Assembly: GCF_036032445.1 (NCBI RefSeq)
Contig: NZ_CP107932.1
Location: 932,501 to 996,500, forward strand
From: Nocardia sp. NBC_00416
GTDB taxonomy: Bacteria > Actinomycetota > Actinomycetes > Mycobacteriales > Mycobacteriaceae
DNA length: 64,000 nucleotides
Reading direction: 5' to 3'
The notes under the pieces: model-generated
The model's database searches: none
What the model was told of the DNA's origin: nothing
Seen by the model: only the letters and a program-made list of their open reading frames with translations
In this document: in pieces, positions 26,470 to 35,074 of the stretch
Layout of the letters: each line of letters begins with the position of its first letter
Numbering within the stretch: position 1 is the first letter of the stretch
Program-made: the position numbers and the translations under genes

Positions 26470-26918
26470 CCGGCCATGGTAAACATCGAGGTGGACCGGC
26501 AGATCATCTTCGGTGGATGATGTCCCGCGCGGTGATCATTGTCTCGCCCCCACCGGTCCTCCGCCGGGCTTCTCAGTGCTCGTCCGCCGGGCTGCGCGGT
26601 ACCGGAACACCACACTGCTCGGTCCACGGCGCTGCCCTGGCGGGTGCGCCGCCGGTGACAGATCGCGAATGGTGCCCTGTCGTTGGCCGGGGCATCCGCC
26701 ACGTCGATTCCGGGCGTCGGATGGACGACGCGCGAGCGTAGGCGCTCGGAATTCGGCACATGATCGGCGGTGTCTGATTTCGAGGGGTTCCCGGCCTGTA
26801 CGGCGGGGTGAGCGCCCGCCCGCTCGGGGCAGACTGGAACGCGTGCTCCCCGGTTCCGCCTTCCGTTCGGCGTCGGCGGATTGCTTTGCACAACAACACT
26901 TCTGAAGGAGCAGACCGC
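26470..26918. other. Divergent intergenic region, no gene supported
   Basis: This 449-base gap lies between the start codons of the LAL regulator and the MaoC-like gene. Its open frames lack family features, codon bias and ribosome-binding sites. It presumably holds both promoters. The only clear element is GAAGGAG at 26904-26910, the ribosome-binding site of the next gene. Confidence 0.5.
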
Positions 26919-27446
26919 ATGGAGACCGAAACAGCGTTCGATCGGAGCCGATTCGAGATCGTTGCGCCTCGCACGTTCGAGGACTTGCGGATCGGCGAGG
27001 TTTTCCGGGCGCCGAGCCGCACGCTCACCGATGCCCATGCCTCCGCGTTCCAGGTGGTGTCGGCGGACAACCATCCTGTCCACTACGACGCGGAGTGGGC
27101 GCGTGCGCACGGACACTCCGCACCAGTGGTGCACGGCCTGCAGGTCCTGGCCTTCACCGCGCCGGGTGCGACGCTGTTCCCGCATGTCATCGGTGAGGTA
27201 TTCGTCGCGTTCAGCAGCCTCTCCTGTGAATTCCACGTCGAGGTGCACGCCGGGGACACACTGTATTCGCAGCTGGAGATCATCGAGCTCACACCCAGCG
27301 GCGACAACGGTCTGGTCACCACCGCGGTATCGGTCCACAACCAGCGTGGGGAGCTCGTCCTGTCGGGCCGTCACGGCTATCTGCTGCGGCGCACCGTTGC
27401 CGACGAGCAGCGGTGGCGGCATGCTGCGTCGAACGGTGGCCGATGA
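26919..27446 (+). CDS. MaoC-like dehydratase-domain protein
   Basis: A hot-dog-fold protein of 175 residues. It has the MaoC hydratase pattern DLRIGEVFRAPSRTLTDAHASAF, then SADNHPVHYDAEWARAHGH, which contains the catalytic Asp/His pair of R-specific hydratases, and VVHGLQVLAFT. It would hydrate enoyl-CoA-type substrates. ATG 26919 has GAAGGAG eight bases upstream. Its last 26 bases overlap the start of the pyruvate-oxidase remnant in another frame, suggesting that a deletion fused the two regions. Confidence 0.88.
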   Translation: METETAFDRSRFEIVAPRTFEDLRIGEVFRAPSRTLTDAHASAFQVVSADNHPVHYDAEWARAHGHSAPVVHGLQVLAFTAPGATLFPHVIGEVFVAFSSLSCEFHVEVHAGDTLYSQLEIIELTPSGDNGLVTTAVSVHNQRGELVLSGRHGYLLRRTVADEQRWRHAASNGGR

Positions 27447-27920
27447 TCTGGTCGAGGTGCTGGTCCGGGCCGGAGTGAATAGGATCTACGGTCTGGTCGG
27501 GGACAGTGTGAACGCGTTCAGTGACGCGGTCCGCGGCGACGGCCGAATCACATGGATCCACGTCCACAACGAGGCGGCGGCGGCCTTCGCGAGACGGTCG
27601 CGCACCCGAATCAGCTGGTGCGGCTGGCGCACAGCGCGATACAGAGCGCGATCCTCGACAGAGGCGCCGCCGTTCTGGTGCTGCCCGGTGACACAGACCC
27701 CGATGGCCTGCGCGAAGCCCTGCGCGCGGCGCTCGCCTACCCCGGCCCCGCCTTGGTGGATGTGGTGACGACTCCGGACGCGCTGGAGGTTGCCTCACAT
27801 CTCACGGTCGCGGCGGCGAAAGGTTTCGGCCTGGGCCTCGGGAAGGTCATGATGTCCGGTGGTGTCGGCGAGGTCGCGAATATCGCGCGATCGAACCTGT
27901 GCAACATTGCGCGCCCCTGA
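27421..27920 (+). pseudogene. Pyruvate oxidase/dehydrogenase (PoxB-like) remnant
   Basis: The frame from ATG 27421 encodes a PoxB-like N-terminus (VADDLVEVLVRAGVNRIYGL, then GDSVNAFSDAV and HNEAAAAFA). At about 27595 the homology jumps to another frame, which continues with ETVAHPNQLVRLAHSAIQ and AVLVLPGDTD and ends with a C-terminal block PGPALVDVVTTPDALEVAS, AAKGFGLGLGKVMMSGG. Compared with a roughly 570-residue ThDP enzyme, about 50 residues are missing at the first junction. Some 300 more, including the cofactor-binding core, are missing at the second junction near 27690. The gene is certainly dead. Confidence 0.8.
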
Positions 27921-27987
27921 TCGACTCGCGAGCCACCGAGCGAAATACGATGCGCACCAACCGAGAATTGTCCATGGATCACGCGGC

Positions 27988-28899
27988 GTGCCGGTGATCC
28001 CCGAAGCCGCTGGGCCGCGACACCGTCGGGCGCCCGGGTCGGCGAACGCCTTCCGCGCGCTGCGGTCGCGGCCGTTCCGCTGGTACTTCGCGGGCCAGAT
28101 CGCCTCCGCCAGCGGCACATTCTTGCAGGCGACAGCGATCGGCCGGCTGGTACTGCAGCTGACCGGGTCACCGGCGTCGCTGGGCACGGTCCTGGCCGCA
28201 GGCGGCCTCCCGCAATTGCTGTTCGGCCCGTGGGGCGGGATGATCGCCGACCGGGTGGATCTACGCCGCCTCCTGATCGGCACCCAGATCGGGAACGGGC
28301 TGCTGGCAGCCGCGCTCTGGCTGACGGCGGTAACCGGACATGCGGGGGTGCCGTCGATCGTCGCCATCTCAGTGGCGGGCGGCCTGGTGCAGATACTCGA
28401 CGCGCCCGCGCGCCAGACCTTCGTCGCGCAGCTGGTTCCGGCCGCGGACCTGGCCAGTGCGGCCAGCGTCAACGGTGTCGTCATGAACAGCGCTCGTGTC
28501 GTCGGTCCGGTGCTGGCCGGCCTGCTGATCGCATCCGTAGGCACCGTGCCGTGTTCCTTCGGTATCGCTCTGGCCGCGACCGCCGTGGCACCGAATCTGA
28601 TCACCGCGTGCGCGGCGCTATCAGCTACCGGCGGCGCGGCATTCTGCTTCGTCACGCTGGCATCTACTGCACTGCAACTACATTCGGACCCCGCGTACCG
28701 AGGCCGGGTCATGGCGCTCTGGGTGTTCGTCTTTCTCGGCACCACCCCGATCGGCAGCCTGGTCACCGGGTGGATCATCAACCTCGCCGGTCCTCGTGCC
28801 GCTCTCCTCGTCGGCGCGGCTGCCTGCCTGGCCGCCGCCTCCCTCGCTGCCCGAGTGCACACGCCGCCCCATCCGGACGCGGTGCTCCGAAAGCGTTGA
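27988..28899 (+). pseudogene. MFS transporter (EntS/MFS_3-like) with internal deletion
   Basis: The open frame of about 303 residues begins at GTG 27988 or 27994. It has a normal MFS_3-type N-terminal half (FRALRSRPFRWYFAGQIAS, GGMIADRVDLRRLLIGTQ, LDAPARQTFVAQLVP) and a normal C-terminal segment (DPAYRGRVMALWVFVFLGTTPIGSLVTGW). In between, at about 28550, the sequence jumps from the end of helix 6 (LLIASVGTVPC) to roughly helix 9. About 100-120 residues are missing in frame. The protein can be translated but is probably not a working exporter. The adjacent gene shows the same kind of internal loss. Confidence 0.65.
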
Positions 28900-28942
28900 G
28901 GACGCCTGATCCGGAACGCGTGACGGTGTGTCCGTCCGATCG

Positions 28943-29206
28943 CTATGTCGCCGCAGCGCGCGTACGAGGCTTACCGGCTTTCGTGGCCGATGATCGGGTC
29001 GCGCGTCGTGCCGGCGTGGGCTTCGCATCCGTCGAACCCGCTCCCGGGAGCAGCCGGGAAGAGTGGTCGAGGATGGAATCGAGCCCGTGCTCGAAGTTCC
29101 GGTCGTCGGGCGCGCCCGAGTGGTAGCCCTTGGCGGCGGCCTGCGCCAGCAGGGGCGTGGTCTCCGGGTCGATGATCACGTTCTCGTAGTACGCGGGGCG
29201 CCGCCT
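28943..29206 (-). pseudogene. TetR-family regulator, C-terminal remnant
   Basis: The minus-strand frame gives RPAYYENVIIDPETTPLLAQ followed by GAPDDRNFEHGLDSILDHS. This resembles the end of the ligand-binding domain in TetR-type regulators, where a negatively charged segment precedes FEFGLDxILDGL. No helix-turn-helix or start codon is found upstream before the LysM-esterase gene. It is next to the deleted MFS gene, so a former exporter/TetR pair is plausible. Confidence 0.5.
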
Positions 29207-29254
29207 GAACTGCGTGGGTCGGCTGTCCGGCCAGAGCTGAACCGAACTCGACGA

Positions 29255-30619
29255 TCACACGAGAGCCGCAGGTCGCAGCCGGGCGATGATGCCGTCGAGG
29301 TCGACGGCGAACATGTCGGGCCGGAAGACGTGACCGCCGGGCGCCTCGTGCCCTTCATGTGGGATGCCGACCGCCGTGAGGCGTTCACGGAACTCCCGTT
29401 GGCCGGCGAGCACCTGGGTCTCGTTCACGCTGTCGAACCAGTTGATCGGATCCGGACTGGTGCCGGCGACGAAGAAGATCCGCTTGTTCCGGTACCTGTC
29501 GATACGCTCGACGGGGTTGTCTGCGGTGACTCTGGCCTGGTTCCAGAACGGCGCGCCGTAGATCGTGCCGCCGGCCAGGTCCGCCGCGGCCGAGGACACG
29601 TTCGCCCAATGCACGACCAGTCCGAAGTCGCGACGCAGACTCGCCGGGCCGGAATGGCTGCTGACCGAGGCGAAGTGGCCGTAGTACTTGGCCATGTATT
29701 TCAGCGCACCGAAGCCGCCCATCGAAAACCCGGCTACCGCACGGCCGTCGTATTCGGCGTACGTCCGGAAATTAGCGTCGATCCAGGGGAGCAGCTGGGC
29801 GATGTGGAATGTCTCCCAGTTCCGGGGGCCGACGAATGAGCTGACCGGATTGGAGTACCAGCCCGCGTGTCCGCCGTCGGGCATCACGACGATGATCGGC
29901 TTTCCGGCGGTGAGTTCGCGGATGCCCAGAAAGTCGAATGCGCGGAAGTCCTGGTCGCCGCCGTGGAACAGGTAGAGGACGGGATACGCGCGTCCGCTGG
30001 TGCGATAGTCGTCGGGAAGCAGGACATTGACTCCGGGGTTCCAGCCGATCGCACTGGTCTGGAACCGGTAATACCACATCCGAGGGTCGTTCTCGTTGCG
30101 GTCCACGATCGACAGTCCGAATCCGTTACTGCGACCGGCGAATAGGACCAGTATCTGCCCGATATCGATGACGTCGGGTTCGGCAATGCCATTGACAGTG
30201 GCGATCAGCGGAGAATACGAGGCGTCGCCGTAGTAGCGCAATGCCAATTCCGGCAGCGTGTCCCCTGCGACAACCTTGTATCTCACGAGCTCGGGAATGA
30301 TCAGCCGTCGCCCCACATCGACGTCGGATTCGGTGATTCCGCTGGCGGTGGCGATCAGCGGAGACAGTCCCGCGTCGCCGTAGCAGCGCAATGCCAATTC
30401 CGGCAGCGTGTCCCCCGGGAGAACCTCGTGTCCGGTGAAATCGGGAATGATCAGCTGTTGCCCCACGCCGACTGCACCGGGTTCGACGATATCGATGGCG
30501 TCGGGACCGGTGATTCCGCTGGCGGTGGCGATCAGTGGAGATAGGTCCGCGTCGCCGTAGAAACGAAGTGCCAATGCCGGCAGCGTTTCCCCGGCGGCCA
30601 CCGTGTGTGTTCTGACCAT
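29255..30619 (-). CDS. Triple-LysM protein with antigen-85-like esterase domain
   Basis: A protein of 454 residues. Three LysM-like units (about 1-62, 63-112 and 113-162, each with AGDTLPELALRYYGDA-type sequence) precede an esterase of the PF00756/antigen-85 type (about 165-454). The esterase carries YPVLYLFHGGD, nucleophile elbow GFSMGG (Ser299) and a late His in GGHVFRPD. LysM units normally bind peptidoglycan or chitin glycans, and the esterase fold includes mycolyltransferases. No signal peptide is visible at either ATG 30619 (GAAGGGG nine bases upstream, preferred) or TTG 30637, so how it reaches the wall is unclear. The LysM units are near-identical at DNA level. Confidence 0.85.
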   Translation of the reverse strand: MVRTHTVAAGETLPALALRFYGDADLSPLIATASGITGPDAIDIVEPGAVGVGQQLIIPDFTGHEVLPGDTLPELALRCYGDAGLSPLIATASGITESDVDVGRRLIIPELVRYKVVAGDTLPELALRYYGDASYSPLIATVNGIAEPDVIDIGQILVLFAGRSNGFGLSIVDRNENDPRMWYYRFQTSAIGWNPGVNVLLPDDYRTSGRAYPVLYLFHGGDQDFRAFDFLGIRELTAGKPIIVVMPDGGHAGWYSNPVSSFVGPRNWETFHIAQLLPWIDANFRTYAEYDGRAVAGFSMGGFGALKYMAKYYGHFASVSSHSGPASLRRDFGLVVHWANVSSAAADLAGGTIYGAPFWNQARVTADNPVERIDRYRNKRIFFVAGTSPDPINWFDSVNETQVLAGQREFRERLTAVGIPHEGHEAPGGHVFRPDMFAVDLDGIIARLRPAALV

Positions 30620-30996
30620 TCGAATCCACCCCTTCAATAGCCGTTCGCTCTAGTGTCCAACGCTGGGAATTCGTTGTCCAGTACTCCAGCCGCACCTGTC
30701 CAGATCGGAACTCGTTGCGGCGGAACGATCGTCCGCGTGGATTTCGGCTCGGGCCGGTGGGCCGGTCGGTAGGTGCCGCGCAGCCGTCCCCACCGATGAC
30801 CCGCCATCTGCCACCGAACGAGAGCGACCCGTCGGCCGACGGGAGAAATTGGCGCTGACCGCGGTCGCGCGAGGGGTCTCGGCGAGTTCTTGTGTCGGCT
30901 CGGACACACAGTGGATGTCGGTGCGCGAACAGACCGTTCGGGTCCGGGGCCGAAGAATTGCGGTCACTGGAAAACGAACGCCATTCGGAGGATCCC
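30620..30996. promoter_or_regulatory. Divergent intergenic region with dyad TGTGTC-N6-GACACA
   Basis: No gene is supported in this 377-base gap between the LysM-esterase and the secreted repeat protein. A perfect dyad at 30891-30908 (TGTGTC GGCTCG GACACA) lies about 90 bases before the secreted-protein start. The same core, GTGTC-N6-GACAC, recurs at 51656-51671. CGGAGGA at 30987-30993 is the ribosome-binding site of the next gene. Confidence 0.4.
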
Positions 30997-31551
30997 ATGT
31001 CGAGATTCACAACCATGATCAATACGACCGCCGCCGCGATTGCCGCTGCCGCTGTGGTGGGCCTGTCCGCGGCCCCTGCCGCGACGGCGGACCCGGCGCC
31101 GGCTCCGGCCGCGTCGGCGCAGGTGCCGGTGAAAACGCAAGGATGGCTGAATATCTACGCCGGGCAGGCGCCGTTCGGCGCCGATGCTGTCGAGCTCACC
31201 GCGGTCACCGACCCGGCGGTCGGGCTGCGCGTCACCGACGGCGACGGTCGCTCGCTCTACCGGTTCGACAAGGACACCGCCAACCCGTCGCAGTCGAACT
31301 GCCACGGCGACTGTGCCGTCACGTGGCCGCCACTGCTGGTGAGCCGGGGACAAGGGCTCTACATCGTGGGGATCGACCCGGGGCGGGTCGGATTCGTCGA
31401 GCGCGCGGACGGAACGTGCCAGATCACCGTCGGTGGCTGGCCGGTGTACCACTTCGCGAAGGACGAGCGGCCGGGTGACCTGCGGGGTCAGGGTGTCGGT
31501 GGTACCTGGTTCGCGGTCGCGCCCACCGGCGGCAAGGCGCTCGCACACTAG
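30997..31551 (+). CDS. Secreted repeat protein (lipoprotein_15/COG4315-like)
   Basis: A protein of 184 residues with a signal peptide: a short basic start, a hydrophobic TTAAAIAAAAVVGLSAAP and an AxA cleavage site near 31. Two copies of the PF03640-type repeat follow, the first with GRSLYRFDKDTANPSQSNC and CAVTWPP, the second with WPVYHFAKDERPGD. There is no lipobox Cys, so the product is probably released or wall-associated rather than lipid-anchored. ATG 30997 has CGGAGGA upstream. The family is common in actinobacteria and its function is unknown. Confidence 0.85.
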   Translation: MSRFTTMINTTAAAIAAAAVVGLSAAPAATADPAPAPAASAQVPVKTQGWLNIYAGQAPFGADAVELTAVTDPAVGLRVTDGDGRSLYRFDKDTANPSQSNCHGDCAVTWPPLLVSRGQGLYIVGIDPGRVGFVERADGTCQITVGGWPVYHFAKDERPGDLRGQGVGGTWFAVAPTGGKALAH

Positions 31552-31555
31552 ACCT

Positions 31556-32215
31556 TCAACGGGCGGAGCCGACCAGCGCCGCCCGGTCGATCACGGTGAT
31601 GCGACCACGGGTCAGCGCGAGAATGTTGCGTTGTTGCAGATCGCGCAGCACCTTGTTCGCCGTGGCCCTGGTCGTTCCGGCCATGGACGCCAGATCTTGC
31701 TGATTGAGCCGGATCTCGGCAACGGAATTCGATCCGCCATAGATCGAGGCAAGATCGATCAGACGCCGGACGACCCGGGTTTCCACCGGTAGATACAACG
31801 CCTCGAGCACCTGAGCAGAGAGCCGCCGCACCTGAGCGGCCAAGGTGGCGATCATGACCCGGTCGATCTCCGGGTAACTCTGCCGCAGCGCCGTCAACTG
31901 TGCGCGGCTGAACGTCAACGTTTCGACATTCTCGACCGCCTCGACAGTCGCGGTACGGCGGGCGCTGCTGTCGAGCACCGCCAGTTCGCCGAACGAGTAG
32001 CCGGGGCCGAGCATGGTCAGCGTCGCGCTGTCCCCGAACGGGGTGGCGACCCGGACGATGAGCCGGCCGGACTTGATCAGATGCAGACAGTCACCGGGAT
32101 CGCCTTCGTGGCAGAGGATTTCCCGGCGTTTGTACCGGCGCGGTGTGCACGAGGCGAGGATTTCGCGCCGCTCCGATTCGCGCAATCCACGGAGTATCTC
32201 GAAATCGGTGGTCAC
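31556..32215 (-). CDS. Crp/Fnr-family cyclic-nucleotide-responsive regulator
   Basis: A protein of 219 residues. The N-terminal cyclic-nucleotide-binding barrel contains the phosphate-binding cassette FGELAVLDSSARRTATV (Glu and Arg both present). It is followed by a dimer helix and a winged helix-turn-helix (LNQQDLASMAGTTRATANKVLRDLQ). The intact cassette suggests real cNMP binding. Its ATG overlaps the stop of the cyclase gene by four bases (ATGA), so the enzyme that makes the ligand and the protein that senses it are translated together. Confidence 0.9.
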   Translation of the reverse strand: MTTDFEILRGLRESERREILASCTPRRYKRREILCHEGDPGDCLHLIKSGRLIVRVATPFGDSATLTMLGPGYSFGELAVLDSSARRTATVEAVENVETLTFSRAQLTALRQSYPEIDRVMIATLAAQVRRLSAQVLEALYLPVETRVVRRLIDLASIYGGSNSVAEIRLNQQDLASMAGTTRATANKVLRDLQQRNILALTRGRITVIDRAALVGSAR

Positions 32216-34200
32216 CGCAATCCATCCAGCACATAGCAGGTCACCGGTTCACTCCGGCCTCGGACAGTGACTGTGCCACGGCTGCGCACCTGTGCGCGCG
32301 AGCCGAGGTGCGCGTAGGTCGGCGAGCCGATGACCACGGTCCCCGGCTCCGCCAGACTCTCCAGCCGGGCGGCGAGGTTGGTCGTATCACCGATCGCGGT
32401 GTAGTTGCGCATCTGCTGCGCGCCGATATTGCCGACCAGCGCCGGACCGGTATTGACCCCGACCCGGAAACGCGGCCAACCGGGGTGCGGAACCGCTGTT
32501 TCGGCGACCACCCGCTGGAGCGCGAGTCCCGCGGCGGCCGCCCGCAGCGCATGATCCGGCTGGTGCGTCGGCGCGTTGAACAGGGCCATCACCGCGTCGC
32601 CGACGAACTGGACCACCGTCCCACCGCAGTCCAGAATCGCCGGCACGATCACGCCGTAATACGTGTTCAGCATGTGCACCACCGCTTCCGGGGTCGCGGA
32701 CTCGGAGAACGGCGTGAATCCCGACAGGTCGGCCATGAGCACGCTGACCTCGGCGATCCGGCCGCCGAGTCCGGCCTGGGACGGGTCGGCGATCAGCGCG
32801 GTCGCTACCGTAGGCGACATATAGGACCGGAACAGTCCGTCGATCTGCTGATACAGGCGGGCGTTCTCCACCATGACCGACGTCCGATCGGCGAACGATC
32901 GCAACATCGCCAGCTCGGTATCGCTGAAGCGGCCTCCCACCCGGTGCGCCTCGAGCATTCCGGCCCGGCTTCCCTTGACGACCAGCGGAAACCCCAGCGA
33001 CCGCGGGTCGGCAGGCCCACCGTCGGAGAAGACCAGTTCGTGGCCTCGAACCAACCCCAACCGGAATCGATCCCGTTCGAACGCCTGCGAAACGAGGTGC
33101 AGCACGTCGTCGAGCAGATCCTTTTCGCCGCGAATGACGTTCGACCGCTCACCGATCACCGCCAGCAGCCCCAGGCGGCGGACCTGCTCCCGCTCGCTAC
33201 CCAGCGCGTAGGCGCCCTGCTGCAGTACCGCGACCTGACGTTCGGTGAGCCCGAATCGTTTGGACAACCGGGCCCCGACCGCTCCCAGCGGCTCGGTCGA
33301 GGCGACGCCGCCCTCGGCGCGCGCCTGCAGCGCGTCGACCATCTCGTTGAGGGCCCGTGTGTAGTCGCGCTCCAGCCCCGCCATGGTCTGGTGCAGGGTG
33401 ACGCTGTCGAAGAGTCCGAGAGCCGAGCCCTCCCGCCGGAATTGCAGGTGGGCGCTACTGGAGATGAGCACGAAGGCAGCCAGCATCAGCACATGCCATT
33501 CCCACCACGAGGTGTGCCAACTGCGACTGAAACCCACGGCGAAAAGTGCCTCGGCCAGTAGCACGAAGGCGGTGAGCACGCTCAGCAGCACCACGCCCCG
33601 TCGTCGCGCGTACTGGCGGCCATAGCGAAATGCCGCGGCGAGATAACACGCGGACCCGACGAAGGCCACCCCGACCAGCGGTCCTCTGGCCTCCGTCGGG
33701 TCGGGCGCGTGGTGCAGTGGCGGTAACTGTGCCATCGATACCACGGCCCACGTCACGAGCAGCAGCGTGGGGAGTGCGGACAACATCCACGCCGACCGAT
33801 GCAATCGGGCGGCCGCCGCGGGACCGAATTCCACCGACGACGCCAGGGCGGCAGCACCGCCGAGTCCCAGCCCGACGGGTACCGAATAGACGAAGCCGGC
33901 GTTCGGCGTCAACAGGATCACGCCGGGAGTCGCCAAGGCGTGCAACCCGAGGAAACCCGCACTGAACTGGAACACCAGCGATACCAGGATCAACCGGGCG
34001 TCCCGGCGCATCCGGGCGGCCCGGAACAACATCACGCCCAGCGCCATCGCGAGGGCGGCGGTGGTGAGCACCAACCAGAAATGCGTCCCGTGGTGCTCGT
34101 AGTCGGTGTCGAGTTCGGGACGGGATACCAGCAGCCACAACCCGAGCGCAGGGAGTGCGACGTGTCCCAGCCAGAGCAGAACCTTGACCTTCGACACCAT
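32212..34200 (-). CDS. Membrane-anchored class III adenylate/guanylate cyclase
   Basis: A protein of 662 residues. Seven or eight membrane segments (about 5-260), a connecting helix, a GAF-like sensor region (about 320-455) and a C-terminal class III cyclase domain (485-662) are in order. Metal-binding Asp491 (LMADLSGFT) and Asp535 (GDAVMALF) are present, as are the transition-state residues Asn608 and Arg612. The purine-specifying Lys expected before FxGD is Gln531, with Thr601 as its partner. This non-canonical pair resembles variant mycobacterial cyclases, so ATP versus GTP preference is open. The ATG at 34200 starts the first membrane helix. It is the upstream partner of the Crp gene. Confidence 0.9.
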   Translation of the reverse strand: MVSKVKVLLWLGHVALPALGLWLLVSRPELDTDYEHHGTHFWLVLTTAALAMALGVMLFRAARMRRDARLILVSLVFQFSAGFLGLHALATPGVILLTPNAGFVYSVPVGLGLGGAAALASSVEFGPAAAARLHRSAWMLSALPTLLLVTWAVVSMAQLPPLHHAPDPTEARGPLVGVAFVGSACYLAAAFRYGRQYARRRGVVLLSVLTAFVLLAEALFAVGFSRSWHTSWWEWHVLMLAAFVLISSSAHLQFRREGSALGLFDSVTLHQTMAGLERDYTRALNEMVDALQARAEGGVASTEPLGAVGARLSKRFGLTERQVAVLQQGAYALGSEREQVRRLGLLAVIGERSNVIRGEKDLLDDVLHLVSQAFERDRFRLGLVRGHELVFSDGGPADPRSLGFPLVVKGSRAGMLEAHRVGGRFSDTELAMLRSFADRTSVMVENARLYQQIDGLFRSYMSPTVATALIADPSQAGLGGRIAEVSVLMADLSGFTPFSESATPEAVVHMLNTYYGVIVPAILDCGGTVVQFVGDAVMALFNAPTHQPDHALRAAAAGLALQRVVAETAVPHPGWPRFRVGVNTGPALVGNIGAQQMRNYTAIGDTTNLAARLESLAEPGTVVIGSPTYAHLGSRAQVRSRGTVTVRGRSEPVTCYVLDGLR

Positions 34201-34268
34201 CCGAACGCTACCGCGCGGCTCGCCCGAGGGAAACCGGAACAGCTGATCAGGTCGCCGCCACGGGCCCT

Positions 34269-34715
34269 CTACCAGTGCCAGGCGTCGCCACCGACGTTCG
34301 CGATGGTTCGCTGCAGGACAGTGATGGTCGTGACGTACTCTTCCTCGCTGATGCCCTGCATCCGTTCGTCGTGCAGGGCTTTCTGCACGTGCGCGGCGCG
34401 CTCGAATCGCTCGGTCCCGACCTCGGTGGATTCGAGGCTCGCGCCGGCTTCCCGCACCCACCCTTTCCGGATCGCCGAGGCCAGGGCTGCGTCTATCGCG
34501 GCAACCGAGCCGTTCGGACCGATCGTCCGGATGATCGCGGCTCGTGACAGACCCTCCGGGTGCAGCGAGAGCTGATGCAGGACCCACCATTCGGCCTGGG
34601 TCACACCGATCGCTTCGAGCGCGGCGCGGGTACGGGCTCCGATGGCCGCACCGGCGCGGACTGTCCAGAATCCGATCGGCTGGCGGGCAGGAGGTTGCAT
34701 GGGCTGTGTCGTCAT
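34269..34715 (-). CDS. MarR-family transcriptional regulator
   Basis: A protein of 148 residues with the MarR winged-helix layout. LEAIGVTQAEWWVLHQLSLHP leads into the helix-turn-helix (LSRAAIIRTIGPNGSVAAIDAAL), followed by a wing and a dimerising C-terminal helix. ATG 34715 overlaps a two-codon mini-ORF (ATG GCA TGA) starting at 34720. A plausible promoter lies directly upstream with almost no leader. Its target is not obvious; the VOC gene and the cyclase operon are the neighbours. Confidence 0.82.
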   Translation of the reverse strand: MTTQPMQPPARQPIGFWTVRAGAAIGARTRAALEAIGVTQAEWWVLHQLSLHPEGLSRAAIIRTIGPNGSVAAIDAALASAIRKGWVREAGASLESTEVGTERFERAAHVQKALHDERMQGISEEEYVTTITVLQRTIANVGGDAWHW

Positions 34716-34724
34716 GCCATCGAC

Positions 34725-34753
34725 GCTAGAAGCTCGATCATTGTTGAGGTCAA
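34725..34753 (-). promoter_or_regulatory. Candidate promoter for MarR gene, near-leaderless
   Basis: On the minus strand, TTGACC (34748-34753) and TCTAGC (34725-34730) are separated by 17 bases. The second box ends only four bases before an ATG at 34720, implying a transcript that begins at or very near the start codon. An imperfect CTC-N10-GAG dyad overlaps the spacer and could bind the MarR protein itself. Confidence 0.4.
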
Positions 34754-34847
34754 GCCCGCGATCGGTTCGGATCGGCCGTCGGAGAGTTGAGGTGGACGTG
34801 TTGATCGCGTTCGCGGTGGGTATCGACGTGTCGGCAGGATCGAGAGA

Positions 34848-34991
34848 TCACGCGAGCTTCGTCCAACTACCGGGGATTCCTGCGCGTGTGCAGAACCAAA
34901 GACTGGCGACCACATCGGTGAAAGGTTCGTCGTTCTTGGGATCATGGCCGACTTCGACACCGGTCTGTCCATCGCCTTCGACGAAAGTCAC
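34848..34991 (-). CDS. Possible small ORF (47 aa), unknown
   Basis: The minus-strand frame from GTG 34991 to TGA 34848 encodes a coherent, acidic then aromatic peptide (TFVEGDGQTGVEVGHDPKND, later FTDVVASLWFCTR). The frame stays protein-like for about 15 residues upstream of the GTG before a stop, so it may instead be the tail of a decayed gene. No ribosome-binding site or family was recognised. Confidence 0.3.
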   Translation of the reverse strand: MTFVEGDGQTGVEVGHDPKNDEPFTDVVASLWFCTRAGIPGSWTKLA

Positions 34992-35074
34992 GAGGTCACA
35001 TCGAGGGACGATGAATTCCCCGTGCCAGGGCCGTCTCTACCGGTGAGGTCTGTACCCATCCGAGAGGAAGTGCT

